From: Spirodela intermedia
Taxonomy: Eukaryota > Streptophyta > Magnoliopsida > Alismatales > Araceae
Length of the DNA: 64,000 nt
Assembly: GCA_902729315.2 (NCBI GenBank)
Contig: LR746273.1
Span: 6,468,501 to 6,532,500, forward strand
Direction: 5' to 3'
Of the stretch, positions 34,251 to 47,036 are shown in pieces. The notes under the pieces were generated by a model. The model did no database searches, had not been told where the DNA came from, and worked only from the letters and a program-made list of their open reading frames with translations. The position numbers and the translations under genes are program-made. Numbering within the stretch: the first letter of the stretch is position 1; each line of letters starts with the position of its first letter.

Positions 34251-36290
34251 CTGTTGAATTGATCTAATTTTTTTTATTTCATTCCTAAATAAGGTATCTT
34301 AGAATTTCATTCTTCACTTATAATGATGCATAAATGGATCTCCTAGTTTACTTCATATATACTATATTTTTATAGTGGTTCAATCAATTGCCTACATCTA
34401 TTCTCTAAGAAACAAATTACTCTTGAGTTCCACTACTTGCCATTATTTAATCACAATTGTTGATTAAATAGCTCAACTCTTTTGAAGTTTCACCCATAAT
34501 CTCCCTTCTAGATTAATGGCTCAACTCCTACAAAAATTTAACTTGAAATTTTCTTTTTAATTCATGACTTTAGAAGGCCACATTATTGTTAATAGGCACA
34601 ACTGTCACTCATGATAAATAAGAGTTTAATATCACGTTTATTAAACAACAAATAATAATGATATTAATGTGCTATGTTGATGAAGAAGATGCTGATCAAT
34701 GTCTGATGTTTGTTGTTTTCTTCTTATAAGGATGTTGGCTGAAGATGAAAGACATTACCCTTTGAAACTAGCTGATGATGATTGTTGAATACATAAATAA
34801 TATTCTTCAACTTGATGCTAGTTTGACTAACCAACAAAGATCTCACAATTTCTCTTAAAGTTTTCTACAAAAATGTAGATAAGACTTTTTGAGGTTTTAG
34901 AGGGGTTAAAGATATGTATTCAACTCTAATTCCATTGATTTTTTTTATATTTATAGATAAATCTAATTCAAAATCTACTCCTATTTTCTACTATCTCACA
35001 GTGGTAATATTTATAAAAATATTTAAAAATTCAAACATGTAGAAAAGAAAATATGATATGCCCTTTGTAAGTTTAGATATCTGCAAGAGAAACTAATACA
35101 TGACTTCTTTAAATTAAAATATAAATATTCTAATTGTATAAGTTCAATCAAAGACTAGTAAGGATTTGATATCATTAAAACATGGTTGACAACAGATATC
35201 CTAATAAGATGACGATTTAACAATCAAAACTTACTTGAATCACCTCAATAAAATATGCTCATCAATTTAACATCAAGTTAACATCTTGAAATATTATGTC
35301 ACTATTTATAATCATAATTTTGGTGATTTAGATATCTAAAATAATTTTATAAAATAGATTATTTAATATCTAGAAAATCATGTTTGACTAAATAAGTCAT
35401 ATGAATTCAATCAATTTAATTGATATCAAAATCACTCAAAAATAATGATATAATATCATGAGTACAAAATAGACTAAATTTTTGTACCCATATTTTAACA
35501 AGACTAAATAGTTGTTAATTTTGATGTGCTTATCATTACTTTCTCACTATTATATATTTTGTAAATATGGACACTTTCCACAACATTATCTAATATGATA
35601 ATTCCATATAATTAAATTAATCAAATATATAAATTCAATATTATTGATCATAAGTATGTTTAATGAATTATCATATGAACATTTAATAATATTATATTAA
35701 ATTATATATGAGCACTTTAATATTATCTTGATGTCAAGCATATTTGAGATTAGGCATAATTCGATCATTTAATTGATCTTATGAATTATTTTCATCATCA
35801 AAACATAATTCATTTGATGCTCAACAAAGAGATGTTGCCTCTGTCATGTATAATTTTTTTTATTATCATAAGTTTATAATTTTGGGGGTGATTTCTTATT
35901 TAATCCTTGCCCATTTCCATCACTTCATATTAACTTCATGTTATATGTTCTGTACCCAAATGATGACCTACACCTTGAAAACATAGTGCCATATGCGACT
36001 TTAGTGAAAAAATCACTAGAAAAATTTAGAGTGTAGATTGATAAATAATTAATTATGTATTCTTGACATAGTAGAGATTGATAAGGAAATATTGACTATA
36101 AAATCATTATGTTGTAAAATTTCTATACTTTTGAATTCTAAAATTTCTTATATTTTAAACTTATAGGAGTTGTTTCCTATTGCTATATAAAATGGAGTTA
36201 ATTATTGTACAAAACACTCAATATCTCAATTTGTGAATTATTCAATAATTTCACACAAATATTTCTCTTTTGTTTTTTCTATGGACTTAA
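34251..36290. mobile_element. Possible nested LTR fragment inside the copia remnant
   Basis: At 34238-34252 a purine run (AAGAAGGGGGGGCC) is followed by TGTTGAATTGATC. That arrangement is typical of a polypurine tract adjoining a 3' LTR. The next 2 kb contain no copia-coding similarity, and then the host element's reverse transcriptase resumes at about 36390. I infer an insertion of a truncated second element. Its right edge is a guess and no target duplication was identified. Confidence 0.3.
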
Positions 36291-37639
36291 TAACTATGCC
36301 AAGTTTGTTATAATTGCTTACAATATTGTACTAGTAGATTTATTAGTTGTCAAATCCATAATTTAGATCGCAATGATACATATACTCAACTAGTGGCTAT
36401 AGGTTTTACTCAAATTTATTGAGTTAATTATGATAAAGCATTTGTAACCAATGTGAAATTGAAATCAATGAGTATTATCACCATTAGTTATCCAATTTTC
36501 TCAGAACTTACAAACGTTAGATTGTAAAAATATGTTATTAAATGATGATTTAGATAAATAATTATACTAGTACTTACCTCTAAGAATTGACACTATAAGA
36601 ATATATTATATGTTGGATTGAACAATCCCCCAAGACATAATTTGATAGGCTTTGACATGTAATACTATCTACAAAGAAATTTAGATCATACTCTCTTTTA
36701 CAAAAGTAATGTATAGTTAATGTGCAATATGGATTGTTTATGTTGATGATGTAATACTTACATGGGATGATGTAAATAAAATACGAACTTCAAAAAAAAC
36801 TTGGCAAAAGAGTTTGAAATTAAAGATTTGAGAAATATAAGGTATTTATTTAGTATTAAAATTAAAAAAAGAGAAAATATGTATTAGAACTCCAAAGTGA
36901 GATTGAGAAGTTAGGATGCAAACTTATTATGATACATATAGAAAATAATGATCATCTAACAATCATTATTAGTGATGAGCTTCCAACTGAACTTAAGCAT
37001 TCATATAAATGAATAATTAAAAAAATACTATATTTCTTACTGATTATATTATATCTAGCCTATGTTGTGAGTATTGCTAGACAATATATGAATGCTCTCC
37101 ACACCCACACCATTCACATACAAATTGTTCAAAAAATATTTAAATACTTAAAATCTTACTAATGCAAAGGATTTTTATTTACCAAATTAAGACACTTAAA
37201 GATACAACAATACATATTGGGCTAGATCAGGTGGAGATAGAAGATCTATGAAAGTCTATTGTATATTTTTGAGAATAAGCCTTGTTAAAATGAGAGGCAA
37301 GATACAAATGGTGATGTTGAAGTCATGTTGAATATCATGCTATAGTTCATGAGTTAACTAAGTTATTATGATTAAAAAAATATTTTTTAACTGATCTTCA
37401 TATAGTAGTAAAACATTATGTCAAATTCTATTGTAATAATAAGGCAACTATGAATACTGTAAATAATGTAGTATAACATGACAAGGCAAGAAATATTGAA
37501 ATTGATCAACACTTTATTAGAAAAAAACTTGATGAAAATGAGTTATGTTTTTACTATATAGGATCAGCCGATCAAGTTGTAGTTATTTTTACATGATTGC
37601 TATTGGAGACATTCGACTAAATCTTGTTCATGTTGAGTA

Positions 37640-37830
37640 GAGTATTGTTATAACAAATCAGGTGTATCTAAAATAATTTGGGATATATCTTTTAAAATAT
37701 TTTCTTCCTCAAAGATAAAGTTCATGTAATAGGTCTGATTTTTTCGTCGTTTTCAACTGCTATAATTGTGGGAGCTTGTCTTTTAACTTAAGGGAGTTGC
37801 CATAATAGAAATCAGAATTTTTTTTTCTTG

Positions 37831-37868
<38 letters not shown>

Positions 37869-38040
37869 AATTGCCCTCAACTTCTATGTAGTCTGACTAT
37901 CCTACTAAGTTTTGCACCCATCTGCCTCGTTTTGTCACCATGCCATTTTACTATTTTGTCTCGCTATCTTGCTGTTTTGGCTTATCAATTGCTCTCCTCA
38001 TCTTGTTGTCTTTGTCGACTGATCTACTCATCATAGGAGA
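37640..38040 (+). repeat. 3' LTR of the copia remnant, with internal (CT)n expansion
   Basis: It follows the RNase H remnant directly and aligns with the 31942 copy over the same conserved phrases. A (CT)n tract at about 37832-37863 and flanking sequence are absent from the 5' copy, so this LTR gained or kept about 100 extra bases. Confidence 0.65.
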
Positions 38041-38732
38041 TCTTGCTGTTATATTAATCGAGAGAATGTTCCTTGCCCTAATCACAGTAAGTTCAAGACT
38101 GCATTAATTTAGAAAAAACACGTTGAATCACCGTCTTTGCTATGTAGAACTGCCTGAAAGAAAGTTAGGAAGGGGAGCTTGCCATTTTTAGCTTCTACAC
38201 TTCCCTCCTTTAAAAGTGAGGATTGAGTGTACAAAATTTTCCTTAATAACAAGTCCTTCAATCCCTAAAAACTCATTTCGTTCTGTCTAATCTTCGAAAA
38301 ATATTCTTCAAATTAGTATCCATATGTGGAGTGAACTTGGGGTTATGCGAAGGTTATTCATACATCGATTTTGTTTTATTTTTTTAGGAAAAGGATTGTA
38401 TGACCAATGTTCAATAAGGCCTTGGGAGATGTTTGACGCTGATATGCAAGTTTCTCATTTGATAAATTATTTCCTCACATATTTTTTTTGAATATTTTGG
38501 TACATAATCCGCTATCCCTTCTCTACTATATTATCTTCTTGCATAAATAAATCATTTGACACCCTAATAAAGTTTCATGCTTTCGGTCATAATTGTACTG
38601 ACTGAGGGCTTCAACAAACCCCGCTCTTAAGACTTGGACTAATCATCATATATATGACCCATCTTTGTCCAATAGTTTCAATATCTTAAATGTCCTCATA
38701 TCTGAGCAAGAAATGTAAAATGAAATCAAGGA
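38041..38732. other. Gene-free AT-rich spacer
   Basis: No coding similarity, repeat or RNA gene was recognised between the 3' LTR and the long GA tract. Confidence 0.4.
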
Positions 38733-39608
<876 letters not shown>

Positions 39609-39817
39609 TCAGTTCCTGATGAAAGAGACCCCCTTGTCAATGCTCCCGGCCAGCTCCTTCTTCGCTTTCTCCAACCCCGCCCTGTCAATCACCAACCCAA
39701 AGAAGACTTTGAAGACTTTGCAGCGGATATGAATGACAAGATTACATCAGATTAGGGGTCCAAGGTCAACGGGTATTGAAAGTCAATCGATCCCAATAAT
39801 GGGTACATAAAAACTTA

Positions 39818-39852
<35 letters not shown>

Positions 39853-42648
39853 TCGGGTCCCCATCAATCATGAAGATGGAAATCGTTTACCTTTCATACT
39901 CATTCAGGGGGCCAAGAGGGAATATCTCCTCAGCTCCACCACGCCCCAGCCGGACTCTTGTGGCGAAGAAAGGCAGCTCGGTGACCTGCAGCATGGCCAA
40001 AGGACACCTCAGCAAAGAACCATAGAGAGAGAGAATGACAAAAAACACTAGAGAAGGTGCCGCTGGGAGAAGATCACCTGAGAGGCAACAAAGGAGCATT
40101 CTACAATCCCTGCGTCGCCCCTCAATCCCCTCAAGCATGCATCAGCAAATTTAGCAGCAGCATATGCCTGCGTGTGGTTTTAGAATGTTTCATTTTGGGA
40201 AAATTCCAGAAGATGGGTTTGTGTAAAGAGGATTGAGAAGATGAACTGATGGGAACAGGGATGAGTCACTGACCATTGAGAGTGTTGCAGAGCCGGCCCC
40301 AGCTTTTGCCTGAAACAGAAGGAAAATGGATCAGTTTTCTCTCATGGATTCTCATTCTCAGCAGCATCAAGCCACCTACTTATAGGAAAATAAGCGCAAT
40401 TGTCCTATTTCTTTGATGCTTCCCTCAGAAACATTGCATGATGTTGCTGCAGAAGGCTCAAAATCGATAAGCTTTTAATGGAGAGGGAATCTGTAAGTTT
40501 ATTATTATTTCAGGGGTTGGAATTAAGATCCCCCTGAGATAAATTCATAAAAGGGGACGTCTAACGACTCCTGATACTGGTGGTGAAATGCTATTTACGA
40601 GTCCCCTGCTATTCTCTTAACTTAGCATAGTGAAAATTTCCAGTATGTAGTCCAAGGTTACGAGTAATAAGTATAGAAATAAATAGAATTGAGAAGATGA
40701 TGATTGTGAATGAGCTCTTCTACTACTAGCTAAAAAAATGAGGAAAGTAAAAACCCTCACCTCGACAACCTCTGTTCCTCCATTTTGTATGCGATCAGTT
40801 AAATAGCTGATTTCCTCTGCAGTGAATGAACTAGGGGGCTTCACCTGTGTAAAACCTCCAATTAGCATAGAAACGCAGATGATTACTGAGAGAGAGGAGA
40901 GAGAGAGAGAGAGAGAGAGGAGTTTCCAACCTGTGACAAAAGTGGTAAAATTGTAACACCTGCATGACCGCCAACAACAGGAACATTGACCTCCCTCGGG
41001 TCTACTCCCAGTACTTCCGCCTGAAAAAATAGAAAATAGCAGAGTAGACATGAATAAAAACAATGATCATCCAGCCAAAATCCCCAATGTTCTTCATGTA
41101 AGTTCAAATGAAGAATATAATAAGATGTCTGGAGTAGATGCCAGAGGAGGTCCAATGCTCACCACAAAGGTGTTGGCTCTCACAACATCGAGAGTTGTCA
41201 CACCCAATAGTCGCTTGGGATCATAGACACCGGCCTTCTTGAAAACCTCTGCTGCGATTGGAACAGTGGAGTTCACCGGATTGCTAATCAAGTTCACGAT
41301 CGCATGGGGGCAGCACTTGGCAATTCCCTCACACAGTGTCCTGACGATCCCAGCATTGATCTTGAACAGATCGTCCCGGGTCATTCCGGGCTTCCTTGGA
41401 ACGCCAGCTGGAATTATTACAAGATCCATCCCCGTCAGTGCGTGCTCCAGCTGGGCCTGGCCTAGAAATCCCCTGACCTGCATATTGAAACGAAAGAATT
41501 CTTCAACATCTAGACAGGAAGATACCATTATGAAGATTATGTTAGCCTCAAGATGAAGTTTATGGTATACAATTTAAAAACAAAGATGAAAAAAAATGAA
41601 TGAGGAACATGATCAATACGATTTTGCTGAAAAGTGAAAGTTAGGAATCAAGAGATTACCACAGCACCGGTATCCATGTGACTGATGTCGGCTGTGACTC
41701 CAGGAGTGTTGACAACATCATAGAGATGGAGGACTGAAACCAGTGGGTTTATCTTCATCAGAAGTGACAGGGACTGCCCTATGCCCCCTGCTGCACCCAA
41801 TACAGCAACCTTGAAACCGGGTGCCCCCCCTTTGGCTCGACAGTTGCTCTGAGTCAATGAACTCTCTCCAACCTAATATTTTCAAAAATCCGCAAAGAAT
41901 TTCAGTCTCATCCACTGAAAGAAGAATGGTTTTAATATCTTCTACACTGATCAATTCAAAAGGTCCAAATCATATCTGACTTTAGATATCCAAAAAAAAA
42001 GAGAAAGGATTTGAGATGATGCTTCCACCAACACTATGAAAAACTGTATATTCGATTAAACGAGGATATTTAATCATAGAAAAATCAGAGCATTCTCGTT
42101 AGAATGATCGAATCCTAGTAAGTCATGAATTGAAACGTAAAGCGAGAAGATAGAAAACGGAAGACGGGAACATATACAGCACTAAAATCGAATGAAAATA
42201 AAACATTGGTGATTGCAAATCAGGGTGGGTGACAACAAGTAATACCCAATGCCAAAAGATACACCAATTAACAACAGAAGATCAATAAGCTTGCACAACT
42301 ACAAAAACGAAACTAATTTGTTCATCTCATCTTTTATATGAAAAATCAAACGATTCTCAGAAATCCGGTGAAATTGAGCTCAATTGTAGAGATAATAAAA
42401 GATGACTGTGAGGCAAAGCCACCCTCTCGGCTGTATGAATCCGGAACAAACATACAAGATTGCAAAGGAGAAGCAAGAGGAGCAACCTAAACGTACGAAC
42501 GCAAAAAAGTGTGCCTCTCAGCAGACTTCAGACCGTAAATCAGAAGGTGGGCCTGCAAGGAATAAGAAAGAAATACCCGGGGGAATTCGGTGCAGAGGTG
42601 AGCGGAGATCCTGGCGAGCCGTTGGTTGACCTCTGCGCTCGGCTGCAT
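39609..42648 (-). CDS. PMDH: Peroxisomal/glyoxysomal NAD-malate dehydrogenase, 9 exons
   Basis: The enzyme interconverts malate and oxaloacetate with NAD in peroxisomes and supplies NAD for fatty-acid beta-oxidation and photorespiration. Exons in coding order: 42648-42577, 41872-41660, 41477-41163, 41020-40931, 40844-40761, 40309-40274, 40167-40078, 39985-39891 and 39681-39609. All are GT-AG with consistent phases, total 355 aa, matching plant peroxisomal MDH (about 354). Residues 10-18, RLARISAHL, fit the PTS2 signal (R-L-x5-H-L) in the cleavable presequence. NAD-binding motif: [18 protein letters not shown]. Substrate loop: [20 protein letters not shown]. Others: [20 protein letters not shown] and the catalytic-His block [19 protein letters not shown]-terminus: [16 protein letters not shown]. 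An (AT)n tract lies in the last intron. The gene looks intact. Confidence 0.96.
39821..39850. repeat. (AT)n microsatellite in the last PMDH intron
   Basis: Thirty bases of alternating A and T about 40 bp past the exon 8 donor. It is intronic and probably length-variable. Confidence 0.9.
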
Positions 42649-43976
42649 CTTAGGCTCTCTTGCCGCCACCCCCCTACGGAAGGAGAGAGAGAGAAGGAAA
42701 GGGAGAGGGAGAGGAAGAGGCTAGCTTGAAGGCGTACCGAACGAAATGAAGACTGCAGCGCGCAGCAGAATATGTCGTAAAGAAATGAAAGATGAAGGGG
42801 AATAAAAAGAGGAACAGAAAAGGACGAGCGATGACGTGAGAGGGGGGGGAGGGGGGCAGCGCTAGCTTCCGATCGGGAAGCGTGCGTCTGTGGAAGCGAA
42901 GGGGCTTATCCTACTGCTGTGGCTCTCCCCGCCCCCGAGTCTAGCCATGTCTCTGCATCAGACTCCCCCTCTCCATCACTCGAAGCTTCTCTCTCTATCT
43001 CCTCTTCTCCATTCCTCTCCCCTCCTCCTCCTGTCTCAACCTTGCGCGGGATAAGAAAGGAAAAAGGCCGAGGATTATACACGTGTCATGTACTAATAGG
43101 TTAATGTACGTTGCGTGCATCTCAGCACGGCCTATCGAGCGGCTTGCGTCACCGTTCCCTTTTCCGAGACGATTGCTCCAAGTCGGTTAAAGACGGTCTA
43201 AGGTGGGCCGAACGAAACTAAATTGACTTGCCCAGGGCAGTGGGCCCATAACGGATCAGTGGGCCGACTATCCGCAAAATGACGAGTAATTCAATTCAGA
43301 TTCTAGCCCAAATTTCGGAGGATAGCTGAAATGGCCCAGAATTGGCGTTTGGGCCCAAAAAGCCCAGAATCTATGTGCTTCACCCAAATGGACTTTGGCA
43401 GATTAGCCCACAAGGTGCCTTTTTCCTTCAGCTTCCCGGGCGCTACGTGGAGAGAGAAATGGTCAACGCTTTTCAATACGGTGTAACTTGTCATAAATGG
43501 TCAAATGAACCGTTGACCGTACTGGCGCTTTCACCCGGGCCTCTGTAGCCAGAATGCCGTGTTTCAATCATGGCCGTTAAATGACTCCGGGGATGGCGCC
43601 ACGTGCCACCCTTCGCCTCCTCGTCCGCAGCCGAAGCACTCGGGAAAGCGATCACGCGGAACTGGTACCAAACGGAATGTGCGGGTAAGAATCGTGTGTT
43701 CGCGCCCACAAGCGCGATGTAGCTCTTGGCCAGTAACGTTACCAGCGTCAAGCGGTCTACACACCTTCCGTTTCTCTGTTTCCCAGTCAGCACAATTCTC
43801 GTGCCAAACCAGGCAGGATAACGAGGAAACCAGAAGGAGAACGAGAGCAGTCATGGCGGGGGGGACCTGCCGTTGCAACGTGGAACGGGCGGAATGGGGT
43901 GATCATCGGTTAGCGGTGATTCTCGAGGAGAAAGCGGCTCCTTCCCTGCCTTCTGCGGCCCTCCTCCTCTTCGCCC
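42649..43976. promoter_or_regulatory. Divergent intergenic region between PMDH and the receptor kinase
   Basis: The two genes are head to head, about 1.3 kb apart. GA-rich sequence at 42680-42720 lies in the probable PMDH leader, and a poly-G run sits at about 42842-42856. A cluster of TGGGCC/GGGCCC/AGCCCA motifs spans 43200-43420; such motifs resemble the plant Site II element bound by TCP factors. No coding exon is supported between the genes. Confidence 0.45.
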
Positions 43977-46900
43977 ATGTTCTGGTCCTTCCTGGCCCTT
44001 GTAATGAGTCGTCTAAGAAGCTTCACCGTTGTCTTCTTCCTGCTGCTGTCCAGCTTCCTGATGATTGATGCCATGGCTGATGCTGATATCCTGCTCATGG
44101 CCAAGGCCGCCCACCTCGACGATCCCTACGGTCGTCTCAGGGAGTGGGTTCCCTCCTCCTCCCCCTGCAACTGGACTGGCGTCGGCTGCAGTTCGGTTTC
44201 CGGCGTCGTCATCTTTATCGACCTCTCCGGCGCCGGGATATTCGGCGGATTCCCCTCCGAGTTCTGCAGGATCTCCACGCTCCGGCGGCTCAGCCTCGGG
44301 GACAACTTCCTCAACGGAACACTGCCGACGGTGGCGCTCTCGCCCTGCTCGCGCCTCCGCCACCTCAATCTCTCCAGCAATCTGTTCGTCGGGAGCATAC
44401 CCGAGCTGAGCCCACCGTTCAATGATCTCCAGGTGCTCGATCTCGCCCAGAACAACTTCTCCGGCGAGATTCCGGCGAGCTTCGGAGTGCTTCCCTCCCT
44501 GCGGGTGCTGAACCTCTTCGGGAACCTGCTGTCAGGGAAGATCCCGCCGTTCTTGGGGAATCTCTCTGAACTGGAGATGTTCAACCTCGCCTACAACCCG
44601 TACGAGGAAGGCCCATTGCCGGCCGAGATTGGGAACCTGACGAAGCTGGTGAACCTCTGGTTACCCTTCTCCAGTCTCATCGGAGAGATACCGAAGACGA
44701 TCGGAAACCTCGAGAGGCTCACCAATCTCGATCTTTCTCACAATAAACTCACGGGGAAGATACCGACGAGCATGGGGAGGTTGAAGAGCATCGTTCAGAT
44801 TGAGTTGTATGAGAACCGCCTGACGGGGGAGCTGCCGGAGAGCTTGGGGAATCTGACTTCTCTGCTCCGCTTCGACGCCTCCGAGAATGGCCTCAGGGGA
44901 ACCCTGCCGGAGAGGTTCACAGGTCTCCACCTCACATCTCTCGCTCTGAACGACAATCTCTTGGAAGGGAGAATTCCTCGGAGTCTCGCGGCCAATCCCA
45001 GTTTGGTCATCCTCAAGCTCTTCAACAACAACTTCTCTGGCGAGATACCGGCGGAATTAGGCCGGAACTCTGATCTGATACTGTTCGACGTTTCTACGAA
45101 TAATCTCGTCGGCGGGTTACCGAAGTATCTATGCAACGGGGGGAAACTGGATTCGCTCATAGCCTTCAAGAATAAGCTCTCAGGTGAGCTATCCTCAACC
45201 TACGGTAGCTGCACCAGTCTCAAGAACATACGAATCTTCAATAACATGTTCTCCGGAGAATTTCCCAAGCGCGTATGGGGCCTCCCCAGGCTGACCACCA
45301 TCGAAATCTATGGAAACCTGTTCGAAGGTTCTGTCTCGCCGCTCATCTCTCAAGTTCATGGCCTGACGAAGCTCCTAATCTCCGGCAATAACTTCTCCGG
45401 CGACATTCCGGTGGAAATCTGTAACCTTCGGGGGATCGTCACCATCGACGCTGGGAGCAACCGATTTTCCGGCGAAGTCCCCTCCTGCATTGCCCAAATG
45501 AAGAACCTACAGACGCTGGAGCTCCAGGGCAATTTATTCTCTGGGATGATACCAGTTGGCGCATGGCCACTGTTGACGAAGCTGAACCTTTCGAGGAATA
45601 GATTCTCCGGCGAGATACCAGGCGAACTAGCCGATCTCCCGGTGCTAACCTATCTTGACCTTTCCGAAAACAGCCTCATCGGCGAGATCCCTCCAAGACT
45701 TGGAGAACTCAAGCTGAACTACTTTAACCTGTCCGACAACGATCTAGCTGGGCGAGTACCCGCCGGCCTCGCGACGAAGCTCTTCCTCTATGGTCTTCTA
45801 GGAAATCCAGGCCTGTGCAGCGACGCCAATCTCTCGCCTATTCCAACATGCAGCACTCCTCTCCGACGGGTCTTCTCCGGTCTAACCCTGGCCACCATGA
45901 TCACAGCTGCTCTTCTACTTGCAAGCGCACTGGCTATCTTGACTAAATCCTTTTGGAAGCATAGGGGGAACAAGGGTCAGAGGCCCGGTCGGCCATGGAT
46001 GGTCACCTCGTTCCACAGGGTGGGCTTCGACATGGCGGACATAATCGACTGCATGACGGAGGAGAACCTTATTGGCACCGGGAGCTCCGGTCGTGTCTAC
46101 CGGGGAAGATTGAAGACGGGTCAGGCCGTGGCCGTCAAGAGGCTGCTGTGCGGCCGCGGCAGGGGGGAGACGGCAACGGCGGCGCGAGCCTTCTGCGCGG
46201 AGGTGGAGGCGCTGGGGCGCGCGCGGCACAGAAACATCGTCAATCTTCTCTTCTCCTGCGCCGCAGAAGGGACGATGGTGCTGGTGTACGAGTACATGGA
46301 GAACGGGAGCCTCGGAGAGGCTCTCCACGGGGAGAAGGGAGGTTCCTCCTTGCTGGGCTGGTCGCAGAGGGCGAAGATTGCCGTAGGGGCGGCGCAGGGT
46401 CTCGCTTACCTCCACTATGACTGCGACCCACCCATCATCCACCGCGACATCAAGAGCAACAACATCCTTCTCGATGGCGATTACTGCGCTCGCGTGGGAG
46501 ATTTAGGGCTGGCGAGGACGATGCAGAAGTGCGAGGCCATGTCTCATGTGGCCGGCTCATGCGGCTACATTGCCCCAGGTTCGTCCGCCGACCTCTTCTC
46601 CCTCGTTCTCCCATGGATTGTTCCTCCGGCGCTCACTGGTGCTTTCCCCGGCGGCGCAGAGTACGCGTATACGCTGAAGGTGGATGAGAAGAGCGACGTG
46701 TACAGCTTCGGGGTGGTGCTGTTGGAGCTGGTCACGGGGAGGAGGCCCGTCGACGCGGCGGCGTTTGGGGAAGGAAGGGACATCGTGAAGTGGGCGGCAG
46801 ACGCCGTCGTGGCGGCGGCGGAGGGTGGCGAGAGGGCGGTGGCGCTGAGAGCTCTGATTGACCAGCAGCTGAACCCCTCGTCGGAGGAGGTCGAAGGAAT

Positions 46901-47036
46901 GCTGAGGGTGCTCGACGTGGCGCTTGCATGCACTTGCGCGTCGCCTGCGAACCGGCCCTCGATGAGAAGGGTCGTGGAGCTCCTCCAAGGCCGCCGCGCC
47001 GTCAGAAACTGCGGCGGCGGAACGAGGAGATTGTGA
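43977..47036 (+). CDS. LRR receptor-like kinase, HAESA-like (HSL2 type, LRR-XI)
   Basis: Two exons, 43977-46578 and 46660-47036, give 992 aa. The 81-nt intron has GT-AG ends and splits the conserved APE glutamate codon; removing it restores [20 protein letters not shown]. An internal Met ([15 protein letters not shown]) is an alternative start. Order: signal peptide (to about residue 33); LRR N-cap [20 protein letters not shown] with PCNWTGVGC; about 20 LRRs (NNFSGEIP type); membrane span near 633-657 ([19 protein letters not shown]); kinase from about 690. Kinase motifs: GTGSSGRVY loop, AVKRL lysine, [12 protein letters not shown] catalytic loop (RD type), then GDLGLAR where kinases normally have DFG. 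The N-cap and [12 protein letters not shown] resemble HSL2, a receptor for IDA-family peptides that control cell separation. Ligand assignment is inference. It acts at the plasma membrane. Confidence 0.92.
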   Translation: MFWSFLALVMSRLRSFTVVFFLLLSSFLMIDAMADADILLMAKAAHLDDPYGRLREWVPSSSPCNWTGVGCSSVSGVVIFIDLSGAGIFGGFPSEFCRISTLRRLSLGDNFLNGTLPTVALSPCSRLRHLNLSSNLFVGSIPELSPPFNDLQVLDLAQNNFSGEIPASFGVLPSLRVLNLFGNLLSGKIPPFLGNLSELEMFNLAYNPYEEGPLPAEIGNLTKLVNLWLPFSSLIGEIPKTIGNLERLTNLDLSHNKLTGKIPTSMGRLKSIVQIELYENRLTGELPESLGNLTSLLRFDASENGLRGTLPERFTGLHLTSLALNDNLLEGRIPRSLAANPSLVILKLFNNNFSGEIPAELGRNSDLILFDVSTNNLVGGLPKYLCNGGKLDSLIAFKNKLSGELSSTYGSCTSLKNIRIFNNMFSGEFPKRVWGLPRLTTIEIYGNLFEGSVSPLISQVHGLTKLLISGNNFSGDIPVEICNLRGIVTIDAGSNRFSGEVPSCIAQMKNLQTLELQGNLFSGMIPVGAWPLLTKLNLSRNRFSGEIPGELADLPVLTYLDLSENSLIGEIPPRLGELKLNYFNLSDNDLAGRVPAGLATKLFLYGLLGNPGLCSDANLSPIPTCSTPLRRVFSGLTLATMITAALLLASALAILTKSFWKHRGNKGQRPGRPWMVTSFHRVGFDMADIIDCMTEENLIGTGSSGRVYRGRLKTGQAVAVKRLLCGRGRGETATAARAFCAEVEALGRARHRNIVNLLFSCAAEGTMVLVYEYMENGSLGEALHGEKGGSSLLGWSQRAKIAVGAAQGLAYLHYDCDPPIIHRDIKSNNILLDGDYCARVGDLGLARTMQKCEAMSHVAGSCGYIAPGSSADLFSLVLPWIVPPALTGAFPGGAEYAYTLKVDEKSDVYSFGVVLLELVTGRRPVDAAAFGEGRDIVKWAADAVVAAAEGGERAVALRALIDQQLNPSSEEVEGMLRVLDVALACTCASPANRPSMRRVVELLQGRRAVRNCGGGTRRL

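Larger units (their letters stand above)
31942..38040 (+). mobile_element. Decayed Ty1-copia LTR retrotransposon
   Basis: All frames are broken by stops and shifts, but fragments occur in Ty1-copia order. Gag: near 33100-33270, IVFTFHIDLNNEYDPLRS. Pre-integrase region: near 33810-33880, FFQDL and IESGLEVEGPIFP. Integrase: near 33910-34060, SQQNRIKKND and SHMSKYF. Reverse transcriptase: from 36390, QLVAIGFTQIY, and at 36739 YVDDVILTGDDVNKIRTLKK with EFEIKDLRNIRYFLSIKI. RNase H: 37220-37600, GGDRRSMKVYCIFL, KFYCNNKATMNTVNNVV and IEIDQHFIRKKLDENELCFY. Two diverged LTRs flank these. The element cannot be active. Integrase-before-RT order identifies copia rather than gypsy. Region 34250-36290 interrupts the order and may be a nested insertion. 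Confidence 0.85.

Noticed and set aside
43491-44104. Minus- and plus-strand frames at the receptor kinase 5' end
   Set aside because: They overlap the promoter or signal-peptide region and have no family match.
45915-46988. Several frames of 120-175 codons on both strands of the kinase domain
   Set aside because: GC-rich coding sequence leaves alternate frames open. The kinase motifs are in the 43977 frame.
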